Program-made: the position numbers and the translations under genes
Source: Nitrosomonas sp. Nm166
Lineage (GTDB): Bacteria > Pseudomonadota > Gammaproteobacteria > Burkholderiales > Nitrosomonadaceae
DNA: 51,124 nt
Assembly (NCBI RefSeq): GCF_900112825.1
Contig: NZ_FONE01000021.1
Span: forward strand, 1 to 51,124
Reading direction: 5' to 3'
The notes under the pieces: model-generated
Seen by the model: only the letters and a program-made list of their open reading frames with translations
Databases searched by the model: none
Told to the model about the DNA's origin: nothing
In this document: positions 36,236-44,374 of the stretch, in pieces
Layout: each line of letters starts with the position of its first letter
Numbering within the stretch: position 1 is the first letter of the stretch

Positions 36236-38523
36236 AACGCTGGAGAATTATTGCCCTTAGCATTCTGCTCGCGGTCACGATGGGATGTGCAATCGATAAC
36301 AGATCCTTTTTAACCAGGAACATCGCATTTTCTGATAGCCAGAAACTGGTTGCTGAGGGCAAACTGGAAAAGGGGTTGGAAAAACTCGAGCAAGCGGCAC
36401 GCGAAGAACCTGAGAATAAGGAAATTCGCACCATGTTGATGCGGCTCCGTGATCAGGTGCTGGGCAAGTTACTGATTGAAGCAGATAATCTGCGCTATGC
36501 CGGTGATCTGGATCAAGCTGAACAGGGCTATCAACGTGTCTTGAGCATGTATCCATTCAATGAGCGAGCCAAGGAAGGCATTGAAGCGCTGAAAACAGAA
36601 CGTCGCCATATCGCTTCTGTCGAATCCGCGAGAGCATTGTTGGCGCGCAATGATCTGGCTAAAGCAGAAACGCTTGTTCGTGCGATATTACAGGAAAATC
36701 CGCAACAATCTCATGCTCGCCAACTGATTTCAGAAATCAATTCACACTTATCGCGTCCTGAAGTAACCCATCTGGCCCTCGAGTCTGCCTTTAAAAAGGC
36801 ACTGACCATGGAATTCAAAGATACCGATTTGAAATCGGTATTCGAGATCATGGCGCGCACAGCCGGGATTAACTTTGTTTTTGATAAAGATATCCGGCAA
36901 GACGCTAAAATTTCTATTTTTGTGCGTAATAACACCATTGAGGATATTCTCAAGTTATTACTCACAACCAATCAACTGGCTTATAAGGTACTCAATAACA
37001 ATTCGTTGCTGATTTACCCGAATACACCAGCAAAGCAAAAAGACTATCAGGAGCTGGTCGTGCGCAGCTTCCAAGTGGCGCATACCGATGTCAAGCAAAT
37101 GGTTGCGATGGTCAGGGGTATCGTGAAGGCGAAAGACATTTACGTGAATGAACAGCTTAATCTGTTTATCATGCGCGATACACTCGAAGCCATTCGTCTG
37201 ACGGAGCGATTGGTAACGTTAAATGATCTGGCCGAACCGGAGGTTATGCTGGACGTTGTAATCCTGGATATCGCGCGTAACAACGACTTTCTGCTAGGCC
37301 CTAAATTTCCACAATCCATCACCTATGGTGCGGCTGGTGTAACAGCTGCCACAGCTACTACAACTGCTGGAGTGACGCCAGGTTTGGTGTTACTCAACCA
37401 AGTCGGTTTTGATGGTCTTAAAAGTTTTGCCGTGGATAGCAGAGCAGTCATCGATTTTTTGCACAATCTATCAACTGGCGACGTACTTGCAAATCCCAGA
37501 ATTCGGGTAGCTAACCGTGAAAAAGCCAAAATCCATGTTGGTGAGAAGCGGCCATTTTTTACCGCCAATGTTCAACCAGGTATAACTGCTGTCGTTACTT
37601 CAACACCGACCTTTATTGATTTGGGGGTCAAGCTGGATGTCGAGCCGCGCGTTGGGGTGAATAGTGATGTCACGATGAAGATTACACTGGAAGTAAGCAG
37701 CAGAATCAGCGATATCACGGGTCCAAGCAACGCAACTGCTCCACTCATTGGAACCCGCAATGCTGAAACAATGTTAACCTTGAAAGACGGAGAAACTCAG
37801 GTACTGGCAGGGCTCATCGATAATAGGGAGACCAGAAGCATAAGCGGGCTGGCAGGATTATTAAATATTCCCGGCCTGGATCGATTGACATCAAATCAAA
37901 AGATAAACCGCACAAAGAATGAAATCGTGCTATTGATCACACCGCGCATCATTCGCAATATTCCCAAACCAAGCAATCTGGAAAGTGAATATCATTTTGG
38001 CACCGCCAGCGAAGCAGGTAAATTACCGATCGCTATTCAAAGGACCGCGGCACAATCATTGGCCATAGCGCCATCTGGTCCGGTTCAAGGCACGGCAAGA
38101 ACGGTATCAGATGCCTTTGCGCCTTCTGCTGATCAGCAAGCCGCTCCGAATCCTTTTGCGAATGTTTCAACGACAAGCCCTTCTTTGACCATACAAGCAC
38201 CCACCAATGTGGGCTTGGATAAAGAATTCTCGGTGAATGTGCGCTTAGTGGGCGCAAAAGCTACCGTGAATGCTGATGTGCAGCTCAATTACGAGGCCAG
38301 CGTGCTGGAGGCTCTGGATGGTGGCCCCAAATCGGGCTCACGCGTCCTTAAGCTAGGTAAAGATCAAACAGCTGGCTTGGCTACTCAGTTACGCTTTAAG
38401 GTGATTGCAGCCAACCCAGGAGCGACAGAAATTAATATCCAGAGTGCAACTGCAGAAGATATCGAACACGGCGATTCGGTTGATGTAACGTTACCACCAC
38501 CGGCGGCGATCAATATTAAATGA
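36232..38523 (+). CDS. gspD: Secretin with TPR-like N-terminus and cohesin-like C-terminal domain
   Basis: Outer-membrane channel of the system, 763 residues. The N-terminus has a signal with a lipobox-like VTMGC (residues 15-19), suggesting a self-piloting lipoprotein. Residues about 30-170 read as TPR-like helices (LEKGLEKLEQAAREEPENKE, RYAGDLDQAEQGYQRVLSMY). STN/N0 and N1 domains follow (LKSVFEIMARTAGINFVFDK; RSFQVAHTDVKQMVAMVRGI), then the secretin barrel (about 370-590) with LANPRIRVANREKAKIHVGE, and VLAGLIDNRETRSISGLAGL, PLLGT-like NIPGLDRL and EIVLLITPRII. After a linker, residues about 655-760 resemble a cohesin domain (LTIQAPTNVGLDKEFSVNVR, ATVNADVQLNYEASVLEAL). The combination is unusual for classical GspD. 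Confidence 0.9.
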   Translation: MKRWRIIALSILLAVTMGCAIDNRSFLTRNIAFSDSQKLVAEGKLEKGLEKLEQAAREEPENKEIRTMLMRLRDQVLGKLLIEADNLRYAGDLDQAEQGYQRVLSMYPFNERAKEGIEALKTERRHIASVESARALLARNDLAKAETLVRAILQENPQQSHARQLISEINSHLSRPEVTHLALESAFKKALTMEFKDTDLKSVFEIMARTAGINFVFDKDIRQDAKISIFVRNNTIEDILKLLLTTNQLAYKVLNNNSLLIYPNTPAKQKDYQELVVRSFQVAHTDVKQMVAMVRGIVKAKDIYVNEQLNLFIMRDTLEAIRLTERLVTLNDLAEPEVMLDVVILDIARNNDFLLGPKFPQSITYGAAGVTAATATTTAGVTPGLVLLNQVGFDGLKSFAVDSRAVIDFLHNLSTGDVLANPRIRVANREKAKIHVGEKRPFFTANVQPGITAVVTSTPTFIDLGVKLDVEPRVGVNSDVTMKITLEVSSRISDITGPSNATAPLIGTRNAETMLTLKDGETQVLAGLIDNRETRSISGLAGLLNIPGLDRLTSNQKINRTKNEIVLLITPRIIRNIPKPSNLESEYHFGTASEAGKLPIAIQRTAAQSLAIAPSGPVQGTARTVSDAFAPSADQQAAPNPFANVSTTSPSLTIQAPTNVGLDKEFSVNVRLVGAKATVNADVQLNYEASVLEALDGGPKSGSRVLKLGKDQTAGLATQLRFKVIAANPGATEINIQSATAEDIEHGDSVDVTLPPPAAINIK

Positions 38524-39038
38524 TGCGTTCATTCATAAACTTAGAAAAGCATCAGGGTTTTACGCTGATTGAATTAATGATTGTGGTGGCTATCATGGCC
38601 ATTCTGGCAACGGCTGCTTTGCCTTTTCGCGAACTCATGGTACAGCGCCAGAAGGAGCAAGAATTACGTACTGCTTTGCGGCAAATCCGTACCGCAATCG
38701 ATGCTTATAAGCAGGCAGTAGACGAGGGACGCATCGCTAAAAAAGCGGATGAATCCGGTTATCCTCCTCGATTGGAAGAATTATTCATGGGTGTGCCAGA
38801 TATCAAAAGTCCGGAGAAGGAAAAGAAAATTATTTATTTTCTGCGCCGCTTACCTAGGGATCCCATGTTTGTTGAATTGGACGTTGCCGGTACCGCAGTG
38901 ACTCCTGCTGTGGATACCTGGGGCAGGCGCAGCTATGAAAGCCCATGGGATAGTCCCAAAGAGGGCGATGATGTGTTTGATGTTTATTCGCTTTCAGAAG
39001 CCATCGGTCTTAACGGTATTCCGTATCGAGAATGGTGA
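38520..39038 (+). CDS. Type II/IV prepilin-like protein
   Basis: The 172-residue pseudopilin has cleavage site QG/FTLIELMIVVAIMAILAT with Glu5. The mature part has a helical stretch (ELRTALRQIRTAIDAYKQAV) and a C-terminal domain with PPRLEELFMGVPD, LRRLPRDPMF and DTWGRRSYESPWDSPKEGDD, ending in GLNGIPYREW. The DP..W...Y motif is GspG-like. It overlaps the secretin stop by 4 bases and the next pilin by 7. Confidence 0.88.
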   Translation: MMRSFINLEKHQGFTLIELMIVVAIMAILATAALPFRELMVQRQKEQELRTALRQIRTAIDAYKQAVDEGRIAKKADESGYPPRLEELFMGVPDIKSPEKEKKIIYFLRRLPRDPMFVELDVAGTAVTPAVDTWGRRSYESPWDSPKEGDDVFDVYSLSEAIGLNGIPYREW

Positions 39039-39427
39039 TGGTTATGCTTAGGAATCAGCAGTATAAGGGTTTTACGCTGATTGAATTATTAGTGGTGATG
39101 GCGATTATCGCAACACTGCTAAGTATCGTCGCTCCGCGTTATTTTAGTTCGCTCGATAAAGCCAAAGAGGCTGTGCTGCGGCAAGACCTCGGTATCATGC
39201 GTAATGCCATCGATCAGTTTTATGCTGATTTTGGCAAATATCCCATTGATCTGGAAGAACTGGTCGATAAAAGATACTTGCGCAGCATTCCGGTAGATCC
39301 ATTTACTGAAAGCAAAGAAACCTGGATTGTAGTGCCTCCCAAGAATCCAGTAGAAGCTGGTGTCTATGATGTTCATAGCGGTTATCAAGGGCGGGCAGCC
39401 GATGGTTCATTTTATGAAGAATGGTAA
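39032..39427 (+). CDS. Type II/IV prepilin-like protein
   Basis: The 131-residue pseudopilin has cleavage site KG/FTLIELLVVMAIIATLLS with Glu5, helix LRQDLGIMRNAIDQFYADFG, and a GspG-like C-terminal domain (KYPIDLEELVDKRYLRSIPV, DPF...W, YDVHSGYQGRAADGSFYEEW). It is shorter than its neighbours and could be a second major pilin of the operon. An internal ATG three codons on (MVMVMLRN) is an alternative start. Confidence 0.88.
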   Translation: MVMVMLRNQQYKGFTLIELLVVMAIIATLLSIVAPRYFSSLDKAKEAVLRQDLGIMRNAIDQFYADFGKYPIDLEELVDKRYLRSIPVDPFTESKETWIVVPPKNPVEAGVYDVHSGYQGRAADGSFYEEW

Positions 39428-39466
39428 TTATCACCAGCCGGTTTTTAATTTGCAGAGCAAGATAAT

Positions 39467-40348
39467 ATGCCTCGCTTAGAAAACGGTTTTGTTTACCTCT
39501 GGGCTTTATTTTCGGTCATGCTGGCCGGAGTTGCCATGGCAGGAGCCGCACAAATATGGCAAACAAAGTCTCAGCGGGAAAAAGAAGTAGAGCTGATGTT
39601 TATCGGTGAAGAATTCCGCAAAGCCATCATGTCCTATTACAACAGCGGCCCTAAACAATACCCCAATTCACTGGAAGATTTACTGCAGGACAGCCGTACA
39701 CCAAACGTCCGACGTCACTTACGCAAACTCTATGTGGACCCAATCACCAACACCACGGAATGGGGCCTTGTTCACGAATCTGCACCCGATAGCAGTGCTG
39801 CATCTCGTAGTGCCTCTTCAGCCAATGATAGCTCAGCATCCGATAATCCTCAATCGCCTAGCGATAACCCAGCATCCGGTGGCAGCCTATCCGGTAGTCC
39901 TCAATCATCCAGCAGCAACCCAGCACTTACTAATAATCAAGCATCTAGAGCTACCCAGCCATCCAATAAGAGTCCTGCGGCTGTCAGCAATTCAGCACCC
40001 ACTAAGAGCTCAGGAATCAGTTCCAGTATCGCTAAGGGAATTACGGGTATTTATAGCCTCTCTGAAAGAAAACCCATTAAGAAAGATCAATTTCCTGAAC
40101 ATCTTGCGAAATTCTCTGAAGCAACGTCCTATAAGGATTGGCAATTCATTTATAAACCAGGGGACACCAAAGCTTCATCAGGATCTGCATCCGCAAAACC
40201 TGGTGCTGCGTCAACTCCTGCTACTGGTTCCTCGCCCTTCTCATCGCAGTCATCACCTACTTCTTCTAAAGGCTCACCCTTTTCATCCCCATCTTCATCG
40301 CCTACGGATTCAAAAGCGCCTGGAACGGGCTTTCCATCAACACAATGA
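39467..40348 (+). CDS. Atypical pseudopilin-like protein with long Ser/Pro-rich tail
   Basis: The 293-residue protein begins MPRLENG/FVYLWALFSVML, so it keeps a Gly-Phe processing-like site and a hydrophobic helix but lacks Glu5. The pilin-like head (about 25-105) has EEFRKAIMSYYNSGPKQYPN, SLEDLLQD and RKLYVDPIT. Residues about 108-185 and 240-293 are low-complexity Ser/Pro/Ala/Asn, with imperfect repeats such as SDNPQSPSDNPASG. Between them lies a pilin-like core (SSSIAKGITGIYSLSERKPI, YKDWQFIYKPGD). It may be a minor tip or surface subunit. Codon order in the tail produces a long open frame in another phase (39606-40418) that is not a gene. Confidence 0.8.
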   Translation: MPRLENGFVYLWALFSVMLAGVAMAGAAQIWQTKSQREKEVELMFIGEEFRKAIMSYYNSGPKQYPNSLEDLLQDSRTPNVRRHLRKLYVDPITNTTEWGLVHESAPDSSAASRSASSANDSSASDNPQSPSDNPASGGSLSGSPQSSSSNPALTNNQASRATQPSNKSPAAVSNSAPTKSSGISSSIAKGITGIYSLSERKPIKKDQFPEHLAKFSEATSYKDWQFIYKPGDTKASSGSASAKPGAASTPATGSSPFSSQSSPTSSKGSPFSSPSSSPTDSKAPGTGFPSTQ

Positions 40349-40404
40349 GATTGATGCGCTAGCGTACAAACTTTTGTCCATGCGGATGAGCGGCTTGTTT
40401 AATC

Positions 40405-40437
40405 TCTTCCATCTGTGAAGGTACGCCAGATGGAAGA
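40405..40437. terminator. Hairpin between the secretion operon and the metalloprotease gene
   Basis: TCTTCCATCTG (40405-40415) pairs perfectly with CAGATGGAAGA (40427-40437) around an 11-base loop. No long T run follows on either strand, so termination is inferred from its position between convergent genes. Confidence 0.55.
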
Positions 40438-40445
40438 ATTATCAT

Positions 40446-41888
40446 TCACAAAATGAAATCAGCTGCGTCCAGCGTAATTGGACCTGTCAAACGAATTGTC
40501 ATATCGGAAATTCGATCACCATCAATATCAAACAGCACACTGGTAAAATTTTTCGCTACATTTTGTGTAAACCGTACTTCCGCACCTGCGCCAGTAAAGG
40601 CCGAGCTTCCGCGAAAAACGAATGCGGCATTGCCGGTGGCAGCACCGTTTGCATCAATTGCAGAGACATTGATATCATCCTGCTTATGCGCGAAGTCCCT
40701 GATTACATCAAATTTATTGCTGCTGCTGTCGCTTGCGGCAGTATAGACGAAATCGTCAGCGCCACCACCTCCTGTTAATACATCGGCACCCCCTCCGCCG
40801 ATGATTTTGTCTGCGCCTCCTAATCCACTGATCCGGTCATTGCCAGCTTTGCCGTTCAGTGCGTTTGCTGCTGCATTGCCCGTGATCACATCGACGCCGG
40901 CACCACCTGTTGCATTTTCAATGACAGCGCCCTTCGCAATTGTGAATCCACCATCGATGCCATTAATGGCAGATAAATATCCGCCGCCACCCGGTGCATG
41001 CTGAAGTGTCGCGGCACGTAAATCTATTGTCGAATTTGTGGATGACGGATTGCGAATGGTATCGATGCCGCCTGTATCCCAAATACACGAATAAAATGTT
41101 CCTGAAGTATTAGCTGCATTCAGCGCATAAACGTCGTTTCCTGCCTGGAAACTCGTGTTGGCACCGTAGAGAAATTGCAAAGCGGCGATATCGAAGGCCA
41201 TGGGTGTACCCTGATACCCGTAGCTTGAAACGCTGGTGGAATCTAGAGGGCCCTTTGGACCTGTCTGCCAGCCGTCGTTATACGTCATCATCGTATAGAG
41301 GCCCTGATTGAGGTTGAAGTCCCCATAATCTCCGAATGCAGTCGTAACACCGGGAAAGTTCGGCCGGCCATCACCTCCGGGATCATGAGGATGTTTCAGT
41401 CCAATAGTGTGGCCAAACTCATGGATGACGGTGACGAAATCATAGCCGCCCTGTTTGAGACTTGAATAATCCGTTGAGAAATAAGCATCAAAATTGGTAA
41501 TCTCTGCGCCCTGACGATCGGCTACCGGGCCGGTATCTTCGCCGGGAGGAACTGATCCGCCAAGACCACCACCTGCGTCGGAATTGTTCACGGCGCCGAC
41601 AATAATGTCGGCATCCGCCTTATTCATTGCTGTCTGAAAATCAATATTGGAGACATTCTCGATGAGCTGCATGCCGCGCAGAAATGCTGTGATTTCCGAG
41701 GAAGCTGTACGGGCTGTGACAGCAGTGCCGCCGAAATCGAAAACTTCATTCCCGTTCTGCCCTGCGATATATACCTTTAAACGCGTTCCGGCAGCCGGAT
41801 CATTCCAATGACTGCCCCACAACAGGCCATCGATGTACGCGTTACCAGCAGATGGGCTGGTGACCGGATTTGAAAATGCCACGTTCAT
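40446..41888 (-). CDS. Serralysin-like RTX metalloprotease (M10)
   Basis: A secreted zinc protease of 480 residues. The zinc motif is HEFGHTIGLKHP (about residues 161-172), and the Met-turn is TMMTYND. The protease domain (about 1-290) is followed by nonapeptide calcium-binding repeats (GKAGNDRIS, GLGGADKII, GGGGADVLT, GGGGADDFV) and an M10 C-terminal beta-roll (about 290-480) ending TLDAADFIL, the type of uncleaved C-terminal signal used by type I exporters. No N-terminal signal peptide is present and no type I transporter or inhibitor gene is in the window. It is convergent with the type II-like operon. The Asn-initial repeats are slightly off the GGXGXD consensus. Confidence 0.88.
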   Translation of the reverse strand: MNVAFSNPVTSPSAGNAYIDGLLWGSHWNDPAAGTRLKVYIAGQNGNEVFDFGGTAVTARTASSEITAFLRGMQLIENVSNIDFQTAMNKADADIIVGAVNNSDAGGGLGGSVPPGEDTGPVADRQGAEITNFDAYFSTDYSSLKQGGYDFVTVIHEFGHTIGLKHPHDPGGDGRPNFPGVTTAFGDYGDFNLNQGLYTMMTYNDGWQTGPKGPLDSTSVSSYGYQGTPMAFDIAALQFLYGANTSFQAGNDVYALNAANTSGTFYSCIWDTGGIDTIRNPSSTNSTIDLRAATLQHAPGGGGYLSAINGIDGGFTIAKGAVIENATGGAGVDVITGNAAANALNGKAGNDRISGLGGADKIIGGGGADVLTGGGGADDFVYTAASDSSSNKFDVIRDFAHKQDDINVSAIDANGAATGNAAFVFRGSSAFTGAGAEVRFTQNVAKNFTSVLFDIDGDRISDMTIRLTGPITLDAADFIL

Positions 41889-42019
41889 CTTCTCCCGTTG
41901 ACTTAAGCGATTGGCCTAGAATAAATTGCTATCCAAGGCCGTTATGTTCCTTGCCGAGTTACAAGTTGAGCCGCTGATTGCGGCAAGGGCTAAAGAGTCA
42001 GTTACTTCTCAGAGAGAAA

Positions 42020-42304
42020 TTAATCATCTGTAATCTTTCTAACTTTATCGGCATCCTCTTCCATTCTATCGGCCTTTTCTTCAGTAGATTTTCTAAGCTG
42101 CTTAGCTTTCTCTTCTTTTCGGTCTGCTGCTCTCTCACCTGCTTCCTCGAGGTTATCACGTGCATCTTCATCCGCTTCTCTAACCTGATCTGCTTTGTCT
42201 TCTAATCTGTCTGCCCTTCTCTCAGCGCTTTCACTGGCTGAGAAACTAAGCGGAGCAATGATAAGAAATAATGTAGTGCATAACGTCATAATAGTTTTTT
42301 TCAT
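42020..42304 (-). CDS. Small periplasmic charged coiled-coil protein
   Basis: The 94-residue protein has a signal peptide (about 1-23, TLCTTLFLIIAPLSFSAS). The mature part is almost wholly charged helix with heptad-like Arg/Glu/Asp/Ala spacing (AERRADRLEDKADQVREADE, RKEEKAKQLRKSTEEKADRM). GGAGAATTC precedes the ATG. It resembles small apolipoprotein-like envelope or stress proteins in texture; no family is assigned. 41889-42019 holds no further gene. Confidence 0.65.
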   Translation of the reverse strand: MKKTIMTLCTTLFLIIAPLSFSASESAERRADRLEDKADQVREADEDARDNLEEAGERAADRKEEKAKQLRKSTEEKADRMEEDADKVRKITDD

Positions 42305-42625
42305 TTTGAATTCTCCGAGCGAGATATATAAAATAAATTCAACGAACTACAATTTTCATTTTTATAATAAAGCGCATGTTTGTCTGTTCGAAAACACACA
42401 TTTATCCTACTGATCAATTAGCTAAGCTTGCGGATGCACATGAGTTAATATGGACTATGGATATCCATTGATGGATATCTAAGGCGTCAATGACTGTATA
42501 GGCACGGGAACTATGAGGCTTGCCTCAGAAGGATAGGGCAAGGTTGATCGATGCGGCGTGAGAATAAGAGCCGCAGCTACATGACTGATTGGGATGGGCT
42601 GCTCTGCGTCAAGAAATTCTTATCT

Positions 42626-42778
42626 TTAATGGTATAGACGTGATGGTTCTTGCTGGGGAGGTAGAGTCTTGGGTGGTGGAAATAGAATTGGCTGTTTCTG
42701 GCTCGGCAAAATTCCTGGAAGCTTTCCTTGGGGTGGAATATTAGGCGCTGGAAGATTGGAACTTAAAAGTATATTCAT
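42626..42778 (-). CDS. Small proline-rich peptide, possible gene
   Basis: A 50-codon frame from the ATG at 42776-42778, preceded by the strong ribosome-binding site AAGGAG at 6 bases spacing. It gives MNILLSSNLPAPNIPPQGKL followed by further Pro-Pro and Gln-rich sequence to a final RLYH. About a quarter of residues are Pro. No signal peptide or known family. The region 42305-43108 otherwise has only a 46-codon frame (next entry) and no other support for genes. Confidence 0.4.
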   Translation of the reverse strand: MNILLSSNLPAPNIPPQGKLPGILPSQKQPILFPPPKTLPPQQEPSRLYH

Positions 42779-42965
42779 GTCTTGCTCCTTAAAGAAAATT
42801 GAATACCCTAACGGCAACCTGCTGTGGTTAGAAACACGTAAATGTGATTTACCTTTTAATCAGATAAGGCATGATAATGTAGGAATATTGCTCACGTCTG
42901 TGCGCCATGTCACATCGCGGAACTGTCCAGTGAACTCGGTCATAAAAAACCTGTGATGTTTATAA

Positions 42966-43106
42966 ACCCAAAGGCTTACTTCCTGTGAATACATCTGTAA
43001 AAGCTGGACAAATGAACCAGAACGATTTACCGTAGACCTATCCCAGCAAACCACGGGGCGAATTACTCAGTATCTTGAAGGTGTCCGAAAAACTGTTGAG
43101 GGATAA
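42966..43106 (+). other. Orphan open frame abutting glgC, possible gene end
   Basis: A 46-codon stop-bounded frame without an ATG reads TQRLTSCEYICKSWTNEPER, then FTVDLSQQTTGR and a helical-looking end, stopping 2 bases before the glgC ATG. It has the look of a real C-terminus rather than random DNA and vaguely resembles transposase tails. The missing 5' part suggests a deletion joined some gene end to glgC. No family is claimed. Confidence 0.3.
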
Positions 43107-43108
43107 TC

Positions 43109-44374
43109 ATGTCAGAAGATCGATCCCAGCCAAAAATTTTGGCTTTTGTAATGGCCGGTGGAGAAGGTAACCGCCTACAGCCATTAACTTCAGAGCGTAG
43201 CAAGCCAAGTGTTCCTTTTGGCGGTCGTTATCGTATTGTTGATTTTGTGCTGAGTAATTTGATCAATTCAAATATACGCTGCATATATCTATTGGTGCAG
43301 TATAAATCACAGTCACTAATTGATCATATTCGAAAAGCATGGACGATTTCCCCCTTGATACCAGAACAGTTTGTGACCGTGGTTCCTCCACAAATGCATA
43401 GTGGTAGTTCATGGTTCAATGGCACTGCTGACGCCGTTTATCAGAATATAAATTTGATCAGGGAGCACCAGCCTGACATCATAGCGGTATTCGGAGCTGA
43501 TCATATTTATCGAATGGATATCAGGCAGATGGTGAGATTTCACATGCATCGTCAGGCTGATGTGAGTGTCGCAGCGTTACCCATGCCCATTGATCAAGCA
43601 ACGAATTTCGGTGTCATTGAAATAGACTCCGATGGCCGCATACGAGGATTTCAGGAAAAACCAGATCAGCCTGAGGCAATTCCTTCCGATTCTGAGCAAG
43701 CTTATGTTTCCATGGGTAATTATTTATTTGATACGCATGCTTTGATTGAAGCATTACAGAGCATGCGCCGGCGGAATGAGACAGATTTTGGACGCCATGT
43801 GCTACCTATGATGCTTGAGAGCCACAAACTGTTTGCCTATGATTTTTTTACCAATAAAGTACCTGACATTAAATCCTACGAAGAAAGAGGTTACTGGCGC
43901 GATGTGGGCTCGCTTGATGCTTATTTCGAGGCAAATCAGGATATGCTGGGAATGACGCCGCGTTTTGATATCTTCAATCCACAATGGCCGATTTACTCGA
44001 GTAGCTACCAAGGTCCAGTTGCAAGGGTGATTGGCGGGCAGATTGAAAATAGTTTGCTTGGTGCAGCCACTGTAATCAATCAAGCCCATGTGAGAAATTG
44101 CATTATATGTCGTGAATCATTCATCGAACCGGGCGTTGAACTGGAAGACTGTATCATCATGGATTATGTAAGAATTGGTCAAGGTGCAAAACTGCGCCGG
44201 GCTATTGTAGACTGCCATAACTTTATCGAAGCGAATTCTCGGATAGGTTACGATTCTGAAAAAGACCGACAACGATATCATGTTACGCCTTCTGGACTGG
44301 TAGTAGTGCCATTAGGTGATACCAGCTATTATGCGCGCGGCTCAAGAGGAAAAGGTGGAGGATATAATGAATGA
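43109..44374 (+). CDS. glgC: Glucose-1-phosphate adenylyltransferase
   Basis: Makes ADP-glucose for glycogen synthesis. The 421 residues show the nucleotide loop [20 protein letters not shown] (about 18-37), [23 protein letters not shown], the catalytic [10 protein letters not shown], and the substrate-binding EKP in [10 protein letters not shown]. The C-terminal left-handed helix ends [19 protein letters not shown]. The start is preceded by GTTGAGGGATAATC. Sampled GC is low (24 of 60 bases in 43201-43260). It overlaps glgX by 8 bases. glgA and glgB are not in the window. Confidence 0.95.
   Translation: MSEDRSQPKILAFVMAGGEGNRLQPLTSERSKPSVPFGGRYRIVDFVLSNLINSNIRCIYLLVQYKSQSLIDHIRKAWTISPLIPEQFVTVVPPQMHSGSSWFNGTADAVYQNINLIREHQPDIIAVFGADHIYRMDIRQMVRFHMHRQADVSVAALPMPIDQATNFGVIEIDSDGRIRGFQEKPDQPEAIPSDSEQAYVSMGNYLFDTHALIEALQSMRRRNETDFGRHVLPMMLESHKLFAYDFFTNKVPDIKSYEERGYWRDVGSLDAYFEANQDMLGMTPRFDIFNPQWPIYSSSYQGPVARVIGGQIENSLLGAATVINQAHVRNCIICRESFIEPGVELEDCIIMDYVRIGQGAKLRRAIVDCHNFIEANSRIGYDSEKDRQRYHVTPSGLVVVPLGDTSYYARGSRGKGGGYNE

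Noticed and set aside
39606..40418. 270-codon frame in another phase of the Ser-rich pilin-like gene
   Set aside because: Low-complexity repetitive coding sequence keeps other frames open; the translation has no domain, and the main frame has the pilin-like head.
42669..42956. 95-codon plus-strand frame upstream of glgC
   Set aside because: No ribosome-binding site or family; the opposite strand has the better-supported short frame.
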